From contig NZ_AUCK01000014.1 in the NCBI RefSeq assembly GCF_000429725.1, positions 37,774 to 101,773 of the forward strand: a stretch of 64,000 bases of DNA, in the 5' to 3' direction. This document shows positions 14,177 through 22,440 of the stretch, in pieces. Both the position numbers and the translations under genes were made by a program. Under the pieces are notes generated by a model. It saw nothing but the letters and a program-made list of their open reading frames with translations, made no database searches and was not told where the DNA came from. The number at the start of each line of letters is the position of its first letter. The first letter of the stretch is position 1. The DNA comes from Alkalicoccus chagannorensis DSM 18086. GTDB lineage: Bacteria > Bacillota > Bacilli > Bacillales > Salisediminibacteriaceae.

Positions 14177-17129
14177 TCGAATCGGCCCCTTTCCTTACGA
14201 GATCTCCAGGGAAAATATAATCTTTGCGTGCCCATTTGGCCTCGACATTGACACCGACCTGCGGCTGCGGGTTGCCATAGCGGTGATTGATCTTCTTCGG
14301 CAGCGGGCTCTCCCCGGTGCGCTTGAGGATTTCCATCTTCGCAGACACTTCTTTGTAGGCAGGTGTATCCGTATCTTTATCGGCGTAGCTGCTTGTCAGC
14401 TGGTTGATCGCCCCTTCGCCGTTGTCGTTCATCGGCAGGTAGAGCTCTGTTCCTTTAACCCGGTCCGTGACGATCGTCTGGACCTTCGCGGAGCCGTATG
14501 GAGACGTAAGACGGACGAGCGTCCCGTCTTCGAGTCCGCGTTCCGAGGCAAGTTCCGGCGAAACTTCCAGGAACGTCGACGGCGTTTTGCTCGTAATGCC
14601 TTCAGCCTTGTACGTCATGTTTCCTTCATGGAAGTGTTCCAGCAGCCGTCCATTGTTAATATGAAGGTCATATTCTTCTCCAAAGTCGAGCGGCTCGGTC
14701 CAGCCGACTGGATAGAGGCGGGCGCGGCCGTCCGGGAATGGGAACCCGTCTTCGAATAAAAGCGGCGTATCGGTTCCGTCTGCAGCCACCGGCCATTGCA
14801 GGCTCTTATAGCCTTCCAGAAGGTCGTAGGATACGCCGGCAAACAACGGTGCGAGCGAAGCGGCTTCGTCCATCACTTGGGACGGATGCTCATAGGACCA
14901 GCCGGCGCCGAGGTGGTTGGCGAGCTCGGTGATGATCTGCCAGTCCGGCTTCGATTCGCCGAGCGGCTCCAGTGCCTGGTACAAACGCTGGAAGCGGCGT
15001 TCCGTGTTCGTAAAGGTGCCGTCCTTTTCCAGGCTCGGACTCGCCGGCAGTACGACATCGGCAAATTCCGCTGTTTTGGAAAGGAAGATGTCCTGGACGA
15101 CGAAGAAGTCGAGCTTCTTGAACGCGTCCTGCACGTAGTTGAGATTGGAGTCGACAATGCCCATGTCTTCCCCTTTCAAATACATGCCGTGCAGCTTGCC
15201 GTCGTGGATCGCATCCACCATCTGATGGTTGTTGTAGCCGATCTCACCGGAGAGTGGAGTGCCCCAGCCTGCTTCGTAGCGGCGGCGGACTTCGTCGTCG
15301 GTGACGTCTTCGTAGCCTGGGAACTTGTTCGGCATGGAGCCGAAGTCGCTGGCACCCTGGACGTTGTTATGGCCGCGGAGCGGATACGTGCCGGCTCCCG
15401 GTTTCATGTAGTTGCCGGTAATGAGCATCAAGTTGGAAATCGCTGTACTAGTATCACTTCCGCCGAGATGCTGGGTAACCCCCATCGCCCAAAGGGAGCA
15501 GACCGTGTCTGCTTCAGCAATCATGTGCGCCGTTTTCACCAGTTCGTCTTCTGTTATCCCGGTCATTTCCGCTGCGTAGGCCATCGTAAACGGCTCGAGG
15601 CTCTGTGTGAATTCCTCCATGAAGTTTACGTGTTCGGCCAGGAACTGCTTGTCGTGAAGGTCGTTGTCGATAATGTATTTGGATACGGCCGAAAGCCAGA
15701 CAAGGTCTGAACCGGAGCGCGGCTGGATAAACTGATCCGCCCGATCCGCCATTTCATGACGGCGCAGGTCGGAAACGATCACTTTCTGACCGTGCAGCTT
15801 CTGGGCACTCTTCACGCGAGTGGCGAGTACCGGGTGAGATTCCGCCGTGTTCGAGCCGATGATGAGCACGAGGGAGGCTTTATGAATGTCCTTAATGGTG
15901 CCGGAGTCGCCGCCGTAGCCGACGGTGCGGAACAGCCCCATCGTCGCAGGAGTCTGACAGTAACGTGAGCAGTTGTCCACGTTGTTCGTCCCGAAAATGC
16001 TGCGTGCGAGTTTCTGCATCAGATAGGATTCTTCGTTGGTTGTTTTGGACGAACTGATGAAAGCGAGTGCGTCTTTGCCTTTTTCTGACTCGATTCGGCG
16101 CAGGTTCTCCGCAATTTTCGTGTAGGCCTCGTCCCAGGAAGCTTCCCGGAAGCGTTCGCCATCACGGATGAGCGGCTTTTCCAGACGGTCGCCGCTGTTG
16201 ACGTAGTCCCAGCCGAATTTGCCTTTCACACAGGTGGAAATCCCGTTGGCAGGAGCATTGGCATGCGGCTCCACTTTTAAAATCTCTCTGCCCTGTGTCC
16301 AGACGTCAAAGCTGCAGCCGACACCACAGTACGTGCAGACGGTTTTTGTTTTGTTGATTTTCGATTCCCGCATGGAGGCTTCCATATCCGAGATCGCGAG
16401 AATGGAGCCGTAGCCGGTTTCGACGCTTTTCGTGAGTTCAATCATCGGGCGGAGTGTATCCTGGCTCATACCGGTCATATAGCCGGCCTTGCCTTCCATG
16501 TTTTTCTCCATCATAGCGTTGCACGGGCAGACGGTAGAGCAGTGCCCGCAGGAGACGCAGGAGGATTCGTTGATGGCGACATCGTTATCCCAGATGACGC
16601 GGGGGTTCGGGCTGTTCCAGTCTATGGATAAGGTTTCGGTTACCTGAAGGTCCTGACAGGCTTCTACGCAGCGTCCGCACAGAATACACTGGTCCGGGTC
16701 ATAACGGTAATATGGATGAGAGTTGTCTTTTGCTGCCGGTTTTGGTTCAAATGGCGTTGTCTGGTGTTCGATCTTCATATCCTTTACGGTATTATGGATC
16801 TCACACGTGCCGTTGTTGTAGTCACACACGGTGCAGTACAACTCGTGGTTATGTAAAATCCGGTCCATGGCAATGACCTGGGCATCCTTTACGTCCTGAA
16901 TCTCCGTGTACACACTGGAGCCTTCTTTCACTTTTGTATCGCAGGCGCGTACGAGTTCTCCGTCGACTTCCACAATACACGTATCGCACGTCTTCACCGC
17001 GCCCAGGCTCGGGTGGTAACAGACCTGCGGCACCTCACTGCCGGACTCGTTTAAGTGTTCGAGTACCGTAGTTCCGTCCTGCGCTTCTACGGGGGTACCA
17101 TTGACCTGCATCTGCAGTTTTTTTCCCAT
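14169..17129 (-). CDS. fdhF: Formate dehydrogenase, molybdopterin catalytic subunit with N-terminal Fe-S domains
   Basis: A 986-residue fusion-type formate dehydrogenase. Domains in order: a [2Fe-2S] ferredoxin domain (about 5-85, 'CYHPSLGAVKTCDTC'); an extra Fe-S segment ('LYCTVCDYNNGTC'); two [4Fe-4S] motifs ('CILCGRCVEAC', 'CVSCGHCSTVC'); then the Mo-bisMGD domain from 'CTYCGVGC' (C265). The active-site residue is Cys391 in 'NCSRYCQTP', codon TGT at 15957-15959, so it is not a selenoprotein. It oxidises formate to CO2. The ATG at 17129 was chosen because GGAG lies 6 bases before it and the ferredoxin fold begins there; the open frame runs further upstream without a ribosome site. First gene of a three-gene unit. 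Confidence 0.93.
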   Translation of the reverse strand: MGKKLQMQVNGTPVEAQDGTTVLEHLNESGSEVPQVCYHPSLGAVKTCDTCIVEVDGELVRACDTKVKEGSSVYTEIQDVKDAQVIAMDRILHNHELYCTVCDYNNGTCEIHNTVKDMKIEHQTTPFEPKPAAKDNSHPYYRYDPDQCILCGRCVEACQDLQVTETLSIDWNSPNPRVIWDNDVAINESSCVSCGHCSTVCPCNAMMEKNMEGKAGYMTGMSQDTLRPMIELTKSVETGYGSILAISDMEASMRESKINKTKTVCTYCGVGCSFDVWTQGREILKVEPHANAPANGISTCVKGKFGWDYVNSGDRLEKPLIRDGERFREASWDEAYTKIAENLRRIESEKGKDALAFISSSKTTNEESYLMQKLARSIFGTNNVDNCSRYCQTPATMGLFRTVGYGGDSGTIKDIHKASLVLIIGSNTAESHPVLATRVKSAQKLHGQKVIVSDLRRHEMADRADQFIQPRSGSDLVWLSAVSKYIIDNDLHDKQFLAEHVNFMEEFTQSLEPFTMAYAAEMTGITEDELVKTAHMIAEADTVCSLWAMGVTQHLGGSDTSTAISNLMLITGNYMKPGAGTYPLRGHNNVQGASDFGSMPNKFPGYEDVTDDEVRRRYEAGWGTPLSGEIGYNNHQMVDAIHDGKLHGMYLKGEDMGIVDSNLNYVQDAFKKLDFFVVQDIFLSKTAEFADVVLPASPSLEKDGTFTNTERRFQRLYQALEPLGESKPDWQIITELANHLGAGWSYEHPSQVMDEAASLAPLFAGVSYDLLEGYKSLQWPVAADGTDTPLLFEDGFPFPDGRARLYPVGWTEPLDFGEEYDLHINNGRLLEHFHEGNMTYKAEGITSKTPSTFLEVSPELASERGLEDGTLVRLTSPYGSAKVQTIVTDRVKGTELYLPMNDNGEGAINQLTSSYADKDTDTPAYKEVSAKMEILKRTGESPLPKKINHRYGNPQPQVGVNVEAKWARKDYIFPGDLVRKGADSNG

Positions 17130-17460
17130 ACGCGTCTCCCATCCTCTCCTCTTTTTGCTTTTTCGTGCATGGGGTCCCATACCCCAATCCTGGGAAAGGA
17201 AAACCAAATCATGAAAGTTTTTAGTTATTTCTGGCATTCGTTATGGGAAATTAGAAGATGAACCATGCGTCATAAACGGGGCCTCCAGAAGGAGAGAAGG
17301 CACAAATAGAAGGGGACTTTCGTTTATGCACAGAGCACCGCCCCCGTTCTCCTGCCAGGCAGCGGCAGCGCGCCTTTGCGCACGTTGGGGAAGGAGCACT
17401 CTATGTTCTTTCATAAAGGAAAGACGATGCGGTTCTCAAGTGATGTCCAGTCACAAACAA
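17130..17460. other. Upstream region of fdhF
   Basis: No gene is visible. On the minus strand the leader carries a small hairpin (TGGGGT/ACCCCA, about 17170-17186) about 40 bases before the fdhF start. I could not identify a convincing promoter. Confidence 0.4.
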
Positions 17461-17499
17461 AACGCTTCCGATCATCCAGGCTGGATCATCGAAAGCGTT
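17461..17499. repeat. REP-like palindromic hairpin, copy 3
   Basis: AACGCTTCCGATCATCCAG pairs with CTGGATCATCGAAAGCGTT (one mismatch). It is the same core as the copies at 10171, 12232 and 25751. It lies after the amylase gene on the minus strand, where it could terminate transcription. Confidence 0.7.
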
Positions 17500-17541
17500 G
17501 GTTCCTTGTTTCATAAAATGTAGACGTGGTCATTGAGGGAG

Positions 17542-17563
17542 ACGTGGCGCTGCAGCGCCACGT
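17542..17563. repeat. Perfect 22-bp palindrome
   Basis: ACGTGGCGCTG followed by its exact reverse complement, about 50 bases after the amylase stop. A second hairpin (GAAAG...CTTTC) follows at about 17571-17589. It has no T-run on the minus strand. It may be part of the amylase 3' end or a protein-binding site. Confidence 0.6.
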
Positions 17564-17614
17564 TCCGTCCGAAAGACGCTCGCGCTTTCGTTCCTGGAAA
17601 ACGTGTGATTATTC

Positions 17615-19390
17615 TTATCCGTCTTCCTGCAGAATGACAGCTTCAAAAGGAGCAAGCTCCAGCGTCAGCTTTCCTGCTTCTGGCTGCATCCGTTCGTGTG
17701 AGTCAAGGCTTCGGAAGACCGTTCCTTCGTCTTCTTCCAGTTCGATCACAGCAGGGGAGATGCTGCTGTTCATCGCAAGGACGAATCGGTTGTCGTCATC
17801 GCTTCGTTCGAATGCAATCACGCGTGATCCTGCTTCTGCCTGCCGGGAGACGAACGTACCGTCGCGCAGCGCCGCATACGTTTTACGAAGGTCGATCATG
17901 GACTGATAGAACTGGAAGAGGTCGTGGTCCTGATGCTCTTCGTTCCAGATCATCGGTTTCCGGCAGCCCGGGTCCGCACCGCCGTCCATGCCGATCTCAT
18001 CCCCGTAGTAAATACACGGGGATCCGAGGTACGTCAGCTGAAACGCAGCCGCGAGCTTCATGCGGTCTTTGTTCCCTTCTGCCAGCGTCAGCAGCCGCGG
18101 CGTGTCGTGCGAATCGAGCAGGTTAAAGGCAGCTTCATTCGCCTGCTTCGGATAGGAAATAAGCATTTTATCGAGCTGTCCCATGAAGGTGGCAGCGTCG
18201 ATGTCATCTTTGACGAAGAAGTCGATAATGCTGTTGGTCACCGGATAGTTCATGACGGCATCGAACTGATCGCCGCCGAGCCAGGCGAGGGAATTATGCC
18301 AGATTTCGCCCAGAATGTAGGCATCCGGGTCTGCTGCTTTCACCACGTCGCGGAATTCGCGCCAGAAGCGGTGGTCCACTTCGTTGGCAACGTCCAGCCG
18401 CCAGGCGTCGACGCCGATGTCCTCGACCCAGTAGCGGGCGACTTCGAGAAGGTATGCTTTGACTTCCGGGTTCTCGGTGTTCAGCTTCGGCATGCTCGCC
18501 ACAAAGCCGAACGTGTCGTAGTTCAGCGGATCGGTGGATAACGGGAAGCTGCGGATATGGAACCAGTCTTTAAACCGGGACTGCTCCCCGTGTTTCAGGA
18601 CATCCTGGAAAGGCGGGAAGTAATAGCCGGAATGATTGAATACCGCATCGAGCATGACGCGCATCCCGCGGGCGTGCGCCGCATCGACGAGTTCTTTCGC
18701 TTTCGCATTGTCCCCGAACTGCGGATCGACTTTCAGGTAGTCAATCGTATCGTATTTATGGTTGGAGCGCGCTTCGAAAAAAGGCGTGAAGTAGATGCAC
18801 GTGATGCCGAGCTCTTCCAGATAGTCCAGGTTATCGATCACGCCCTGCAGATCGCCGCCGAAGAAATTATCCCGTTCGGGCACGGCGTCCGGTGTCCACG
18901 GTTCGGTGCCAGGTGGATTCAAGGAGGGATCGCCGTTGGCAAATCGCTCCGGGAAAATTTGATAAAACACGGCATCCTTCACCCATTCCGGCGGGGAGTG
19001 GACGTCCGTTGGATTAATGAATGGAAATTCAAACATGCCGGAAGGAGACCAGAGCATGCCGACCCCTCCGGACTGCAGTTCGTTTTCGGAAAAGCCAACT
19101 TCGTTCATGAATACGGTCCGGCCGGCGGATTCAAATTTGAACGCGTAGGCAAACCGGCGGAACGGCGGCTGGATCTCCGCCTGGTAATAGTCGAACATTG
19201 TATCGGATGCAAAGATATGCATCTCGGTTTCCGTAATGGTTTTTTCGTTGAAGTCATACTTGTCGCCCCAGACGACAGAGACCCGGTCCATGTCGTCCCG
19301 TTTCGTGCGTACACGGATATGAAGCGTTTCTTCATCGTAGGCATAGGCGTAGTGGGATTTCGGCTGGTGGAATACCGCTTCTAGCAGCAT
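17615..19390 (-). CDS. GH13 cyclomaltodextrinase / neopullulanase
   Basis: A 591-residue intracellular alpha-glucan hydrolase. It has the N-terminal CBM34-like domain of this subfamily ('AVFHQPKSHYAYAYDEETLH', about 1-120), then the (beta/alpha)8 barrel: 'DAVFNHSG' (region I), 'WRLDVANE' with the nucleophile Asp (region II), 'ILGEIWHN' with the acid Glu (region III) and 'LLDSHDTPR' (region IV). 'MPKLNTENPEV' fits region V of the MPKLN subgroup. No signal peptide is present, so it acts on imported maltodextrin or cyclodextrin. Of two possible ATGs (19396 and 19390), the second has the better spacing from AGGAGG. It has its own promoter and a nearby cre site. Confidence 0.92.
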   Translation of the reverse strand: MLLEAVFHQPKSHYAYAYDEETLHIRVRTKRDDMDRVSVVWGDKYDFNEKTITETEMHIFASDTMFDYYQAEIQPPFRRFAYAFKFESAGRTVFMNEVGFSENELQSGGVGMLWSPSGMFEFPFINPTDVHSPPEWVKDAVFYQIFPERFANGDPSLNPPGTEPWTPDAVPERDNFFGGDLQGVIDNLDYLEELGITCIYFTPFFEARSNHKYDTIDYLKVDPQFGDNAKAKELVDAAHARGMRVMLDAVFNHSGYYFPPFQDVLKHGEQSRFKDWFHIRSFPLSTDPLNYDTFGFVASMPKLNTENPEVKAYLLEVARYWVEDIGVDAWRLDVANEVDHRFWREFRDVVKAADPDAYILGEIWHNSLAWLGGDQFDAVMNYPVTNSIIDFFVKDDIDAATFMGQLDKMLISYPKQANEAAFNLLDSHDTPRLLTLAEGNKDRMKLAAAFQLTYLGSPCIYYGDEIGMDGGADPGCRKPMIWNEEHQDHDLFQFYQSMIDLRKTYAALRDGTFVSRQAEAGSRVIAFERSDDDNRFVLAMNSSISPAVIELEEDEGTVFRSLDSHERMQPEAGKLTLELAPFEAVILQEDG

Positions 19391-19411
19391 CGTCATTGTC
19401 CTCCTTTTTGT

Positions 19412-19480
19412 CCGCAGAGACCGGAGGCGGAGGCCCCGCCCCCGGCGCTTTTACTCTATTAGTGTTGCGGTCCTCTGCGG
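19412..19480 (-). promoter_or_regulatory. 5' stem-loop of the amylase mRNA
   Basis: CCGCAGAG (19412-19419) pairs with CTCTGCGG (19473-19480), closing a very GC-rich segment. The outer stem begins at the predicted transcript start and ends just before AAGGAGG. It looks like a 5' stabiliser. Confidence 0.5.
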
Positions 19481-19485
19481 TTCAC

Positions 19486-19514
19486 ATTAGAATAGTAGTC
19501 AGGTTTTCTTTCAA
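19486..19514 (-). promoter_or_regulatory. SigA promoter of the amylase gene
   Basis: On the minus strand, TTGAAA (19514-19509), 17 bases, TCTAAT (19491-19486). Confidence 0.7.
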
Positions 19515-19547
19515 TCAGCTCCGGCTGAATATAAGGATAAGAAATAG

Positions 19548-19560
19548 TGCAATCGTTTGC
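19548..19560. promoter_or_regulatory. Candidate catabolite-responsive element (cre)
   Basis: TGCAATCGTTTGC fits the core of the CcpA site pattern WTGNAANCGNWNNCW. It lies between the divergent amylase and manA genes, which fits glucose control of both. The outer W positions do not match. Confidence 0.5.
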
Positions 19561-19637
19561 GCCAGCAGCTGAAAGCTTTTCATAGTATAGCAGACTGGTG
19601 AAAGCGCGTGCAAATCGAAGTCAAGGGGGAGTCTGGC

Positions 19638-20591
19638 ATGCCACTGCTGAAGCTGAAACCGATGTTAAAGGAGAAAATATGGGGAGGAACGGCGCTCGCG
19701 TCGTTCGGCTATGAGCTGCCGGGGGAACAGACAGGGGAATGCTGGGGCATTTCCGGTCATGGCTCAGCGACGAATGAAGTGGCGTCCGGGCCGTATGCCG
19801 GCCGGACGCTGCGCGAACTATGGCAAGAAGAGCCGCACCTGTTCGGTATGACAAAGAAGAAGGAATTTCCACTGCTCGTCAAGCTGCTGCACGCAGCAGA
19901 CGATCTATCGGTGCAGGTTCATCCGGATGATGCCTATGCTGAGGAGCAGGAGGGGTATCCATACGGGAAGACGGAATGCTGGTACATTGTGTCTGCAGAC
20001 CCCGGCGCTGAACTGGTGCTTGGTCACAACGCCGCCACCCGGGAGGAGCTGGAGACGATGGTGCACGAAGGCCGGTGGGAAGACGTATTCCGCCGAAAGC
20101 CGGTGAAGGCCGGCGACTTCGTGTATGTGCCTGCAGGTACCGTGCATGCGATCGGAGCAGGCATTGTGCTGCTGGAAGTGCAGCAGAGTTCGGACATTAC
20201 CTACCGCTTTTATGACTACGACCGGCCGGGCCAGGACGGGAGCCTCCGTGAACTTCACGTGGAGGATTCGATTGCCTGTACCACGGTTCCGCATCAGGAT
20301 CGGACGCCAAAACGGTGGCGCTGGCAGGAAGACGATGTTCTCGTGGAGGAGCTGATTGACACTGACTATTTCTCCGTGCGCTCGCTGCAGCTGGACGGGA
20401 AAATGATGCTCCGCAAGCGGGCACCGTATCAGCTCGTGACGGTACTCGATGGCGCAGGAACAGCCTGTGTGAAAGGCGAGACGTATGAGGTGAAGAAAGG
20501 CGATCATCTCGTCGTGCCGGCCGACATTCCGAGCGTGAAGTGGGAAGGTCAGCTGCAGGTCGTGGTGGCAGAGCCGGGTGCGAAGGCGTAG
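19638..20591 (+). CDS. manA: Mannose-6-phosphate isomerase, class I
   Basis: A 317-residue type I phosphomannose isomerase, which interconverts mannose 6-phosphate and fructose 6-phosphate. Zinc-site residues are visible: 'LSVQVHPDDAYAEE' (Gln and His, about residues 92-105), 'YGKTECWYI' (Glu) and 'YVPAGTVHAIGAG' (His). 'LKPMLKEKIWGG' is the standard N-terminus. The ATG at 19638 was chosen over an upstream in-frame one at 19608 because GGGGGAG lies 6 bases before it. It is divergent from the amylase and appears monocistronic. Confidence 0.93.
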   Translation: MPLLKLKPMLKEKIWGGTALASFGYELPGEQTGECWGISGHGSATNEVASGPYAGRTLRELWQEEPHLFGMTKKKEFPLLVKLLHAADDLSVQVHPDDAYAEEQEGYPYGKTECWYIVSADPGAELVLGHNAATREELETMVHEGRWEDVFRRKPVKAGDFVYVPAGTVHAIGAGIVLLEVQQSSDITYRFYDYDRPGQDGSLRELHVEDSIACTTVPHQDRTPKRWRWQEDDVLVEELIDTDYFSVRSLQLDGKMMLRKRAPYQLVTVLDGAGTACVKGETYEVKKGDHLVVPADIPSVKWEGQLQVVVAEPGAKA

Positions 20592-20626
20592 CATGCGGGG
20601 AGCTGCGTCCAGGGGAGAAAACGGAG

Positions 20627-20657
20627 CAGAGCCGCCCGGGTCCAGCGGGCGGCTCTG
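20627..20657 (+). terminator. Strong hairpin after manA
   Basis: A perfect 12-bp GC-rich stem CAGAGCCGCCCG / CGGGCGGCTCTG with a 7-base loop, 35 bases after the manA stop. No clear T-run follows. The remaining bases to 20867 hold nothing I can name. Confidence 0.5.
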
Positions 20658-20867
20658 TGAAACGTGCGGTCTATTGTATTTCAGGGTGAACTGTGCCCTG
20701 GCTCCGTCGTAACGAACAGATGTCACGGGAGACAGGACCCGGCAGAGGGGATGGAAGCATGTCTTCCTGATCCAGGCTGGTACGTGCTGCCTTCTTTGCG
20801 CCGGTGACCTTAAACAGAGGGCGGCCAGGTGGTCGAACCTGGGCCTCCCGGATGAAGCGGGTAGTGG

Positions 20868-21107
20868 TTATTTTTCCATTGATTCAACAAAGGAGCGCAT
20901 AATCATGTCATCAGCATTCATGTTTTCTATGTAGTGGGTATCTACAAGACTCTTCAGCTCAGCTACGGTGACATGCAGATACTGTATGGCATCTGTCGTC
21001 TCCTGGAGCTGCTCGACTAAATCCAGTACATCATCTTGTTTCGCAGTCTGATATTCTATCGTATTCAATTTGCGTATCACAGCTTGAATGAGTTCTTTCT
21101 CATTCAT
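20868..21107 (-). CDS. Small protein of unknown function coupled to ssb
   Basis: A 79-residue acidic, helical, probably coiled-coil protein: 'MNEKELIQAVIRKLNTIEYQ', 'VLDLVEQLQETTDAIQYLHV'. The ATG lies inside the last codons of ssb (8-base overlap), so it is translated by coupling. I do not recognise the family. Its partner suggests a role in DNA processing or competence, but that is context only. Confidence 0.65.
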   Translation of the reverse strand: MNEKELIQAVIRKLNTIEYQTAKQDDVLDLVEQLQETTDAIQYLHVTVAELKSLVDTHYIENMNADDMIMRSFVESMEK

Positions 21108-21492
21108 GCACTTCGTCCTCCACCAGCTGACGGTCCTCATCAAGGGAGATCCGCTCTTCCTGTTCTGTCACTTTATTGATTTTCAGAAAGGTGACTGAAT
21201 CAGCCGTGAGGTCTGGTACAGTCATCTTTTTTTCGTTGTCCATGTGGAGTTCCCGTGTCTGTACGCGTCCTTTCACAGTAATCATCGAGCCGGTACCGCA
21301 GTATTCTGCTACACGCTCTGCGAGCTGATTCCAGCAGCAGATCTGGACGAAGTCGGTATTGACTGTCCCTTTCTTCGTACGGTAAGGACGCTGTACGGCA
21401 AGGGTGAAACGTGTTAATGGGGTACCTGAATTTGTTGTGACCAAATGGGGGTTCTTGGCAATACGTCCTACAAAAATGAACTGATTAAACAT
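21100..21492 (-). CDS. Single-stranded DNA-binding protein, SsbB-like
   Basis: A 130-residue OB-fold SSB: 'NQFIFVGRIAKNPHLVTTNS', 'LTRFTLAVQRPYRT', 'FVQICCWNQLAERVAEYCGT' and 'GSMITVKGRVQTREL'. The ATG at 21492 has GGAG 8 bases upstream. The C-terminus (...QLVEDEVHE) is acidic but lacks the DDDIPF-type tip of the essential replicative SSB, and there is no glycine-rich linker. That fits the shorter SsbB type used in DNA uptake. A LexA-box-like site lies upstream at 21578. Confidence 0.85.
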   Translation of the reverse strand: MFNQFIFVGRIAKNPHLVTTNSGTPLTRFTLAVQRPYRTKKGTVNTDFVQICCWNQLAERVAEYCGTGSMITVKGRVQTRELHMDNEKKMTVPDLTADSVTFLKINKVTEQEERISLDEDRQLVEDEVHE

Positions 21493-21577
21493 GTTTTCTG
21501 CTCCTCGCTCCATTTTATTTTATATGATCCAATCGTGCAGTAAAGTCCTCCTCCCCAAGTTCATCACCGACGGAACA

Positions 21578-21591
21578 AGAACGTATGTTTT
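21578..21591. promoter_or_regulatory. LexA (SOS) box-like site upstream of ssb
   Basis: AGAACGTATGTTTT matches the Bacillus pattern CGAACRNRYGTTYC at 12 of 14 positions. It lies 86 bases upstream of ssb, on the promoter side. Confidence 0.4.
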
Positions 21592-21731
21592 GAACGTTGT
21601 GGACGTCAAAAATGTAAATTACTTCTTGTTTGCGGTTACAAATATATATTAATCTAAAAGACGGGATAAAAAATGAGTACAAATACCTAACTTGTGAAAA
21701 AGAGGTCAAGTTAGAATTATCAGATAATTCA

Positions 21732-21761
21732 TTGACTTCCTGTATCCCTGGCTGGTATAGT
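21732..21761 (+). promoter_or_regulatory. Promoter of the cold-shock gene
   Basis: TTGACT (21732-21737), 18 bases, TATAGT (21756-21761). Confidence 0.6.
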
Positions 21762-21804
21762 GAACGTGACTACTTATTCCATGTCGAAGGAGTTGACGAT
21801 CTCT

Positions 21805-22002
21805 ATGCTCGGAAAAGTAAAATGGTTCAATGCAGAGAAGGGCTTCGGATTTATTGAGGTAGAAGGCCAGGAGGATGTGTTTGTTCACTACTCCGCCATT
21901 GATGAAGAAGGATACAAATCTCTGGATGAAGGGCAGGAGGTCGAATTCGACATCGTGGAAGGGGCAAGAGGCCCGCAGGCTTCCAACGTGATGAAAAAAT
22001 AA
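21805..22002 (+). CDS. Cold-shock protein, CspA/CspB family
   Basis: A 65-residue single cold-shock domain. Both RNA-binding motifs are present: RNP1 'KGFGFIEV' and RNP2 'VFVHYSAI'; the N-terminus is '[13 protein letters not shown]'. It binds single-stranded RNA/DNA and melts RNA structure. The ATG at 21805 gives the usual length. Its AAGGAG is 12 bases upstream, rather far; an in-frame ATG at 21781 would add eight atypical residues and has no ribosome site. A strong terminator follows. Confidence 0.93.
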   Translation: MLGKVKWFNAEKGFGFIEVEGQEDVFVHYSAIDEEGYKSLDEGQEVEFDIVEGARGPQASNVMKK

Positions 22003-22015
22003 CGTATCCATTCAG

Positions 22016-22050
22016 CGTCCCGGGCATGCGTGTGCCCCGGGACGTTTTTT
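22016..22050 (+). terminator. Terminator of the cold-shock gene
   Basis: Stem CGTCCCGGG / CCCGGGACG (22016-22024, 22036-22044) followed by six T. Confidence 0.9.
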
Positions 22051-22373
22051 ACCCAGTACGTATAGGCACGAACTCTCATTAGAAAGAGGAAGCATTCGTT
22101 TGTTTCGGCACAGAAAGCAGGTGCATCTTGTTCTTCTTCGGAGTGCCTTCAGCAGCGTAGAACGCCGTGCACAACAAACGTTCTAAGTGCTTTTGTTCCT
22201 TTTGATCAGAATAGATACGTTTTCGTCCAGGAAGACGGCGGCTTCGGGCGCTGCAGGCCGTGTTGACCAAAAGTGTGCTCCGCGCTTAGGTCCCGTAATC
22301 AGCTGCAGGAGGAGGAAGTGGATCGGCAGCAGGGGATCAACACGTATATTAATTTTTCATGAAGAAAATGAAT
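22051..22373. other. Intergenic region between the cold-shock gene and hpf
   Basis: No gene is visible. Around 22235-22285 it contains CTGCAGGCCGTG followed by TTGACCAAAAG and a GCGCTT block, which may be a decayed copy of the CTGCAGCGACG dispersed repeat. Confidence 0.35.
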
Positions 22374-22407
22374 GTTTTTGCAGGATTCCGGAAAGGGTAC
22401 GTAGAAT
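22374..22407 (+). promoter_or_regulatory. Overlapping SigH- and SigB-type promoters of hpf
   Basis: SigH: GCAGGATTC, 12 bases, GTAGAAT (22380-22407), against RNAGGAWWW-N12-RNNGAAT. SigB: GTTTTT (22374-22379), 15 bases, GGGTAC (22395-22400), against GTTTAA-N12-15-GGGTAT. The two interleave. Confidence 0.65.
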
Positions 22408-22440
22408 AGTGTACGTATAACCGAAAGGAGTTGTTAGCTT

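Noticed and set aside
15950..15985. Possible selenocysteine in formate dehydrogenase
   Set aside because: The active-site codon is TGT (Cys391) and no in-frame TGA occurs.
20815..20850. A tRNA T-arm-like sequence (CCAGGTTCGACCACCTGG on the minus strand)
   Set aside because: The loop is one base too long and no acceptor, D or anticodon arms can be found around it.
21515..21709. A 64-codon minus-strand frame just upstream of ssb
   Set aside because: No ribosome site, unusual composition, and it runs across the region that should hold the ssb promoter and SOS box.
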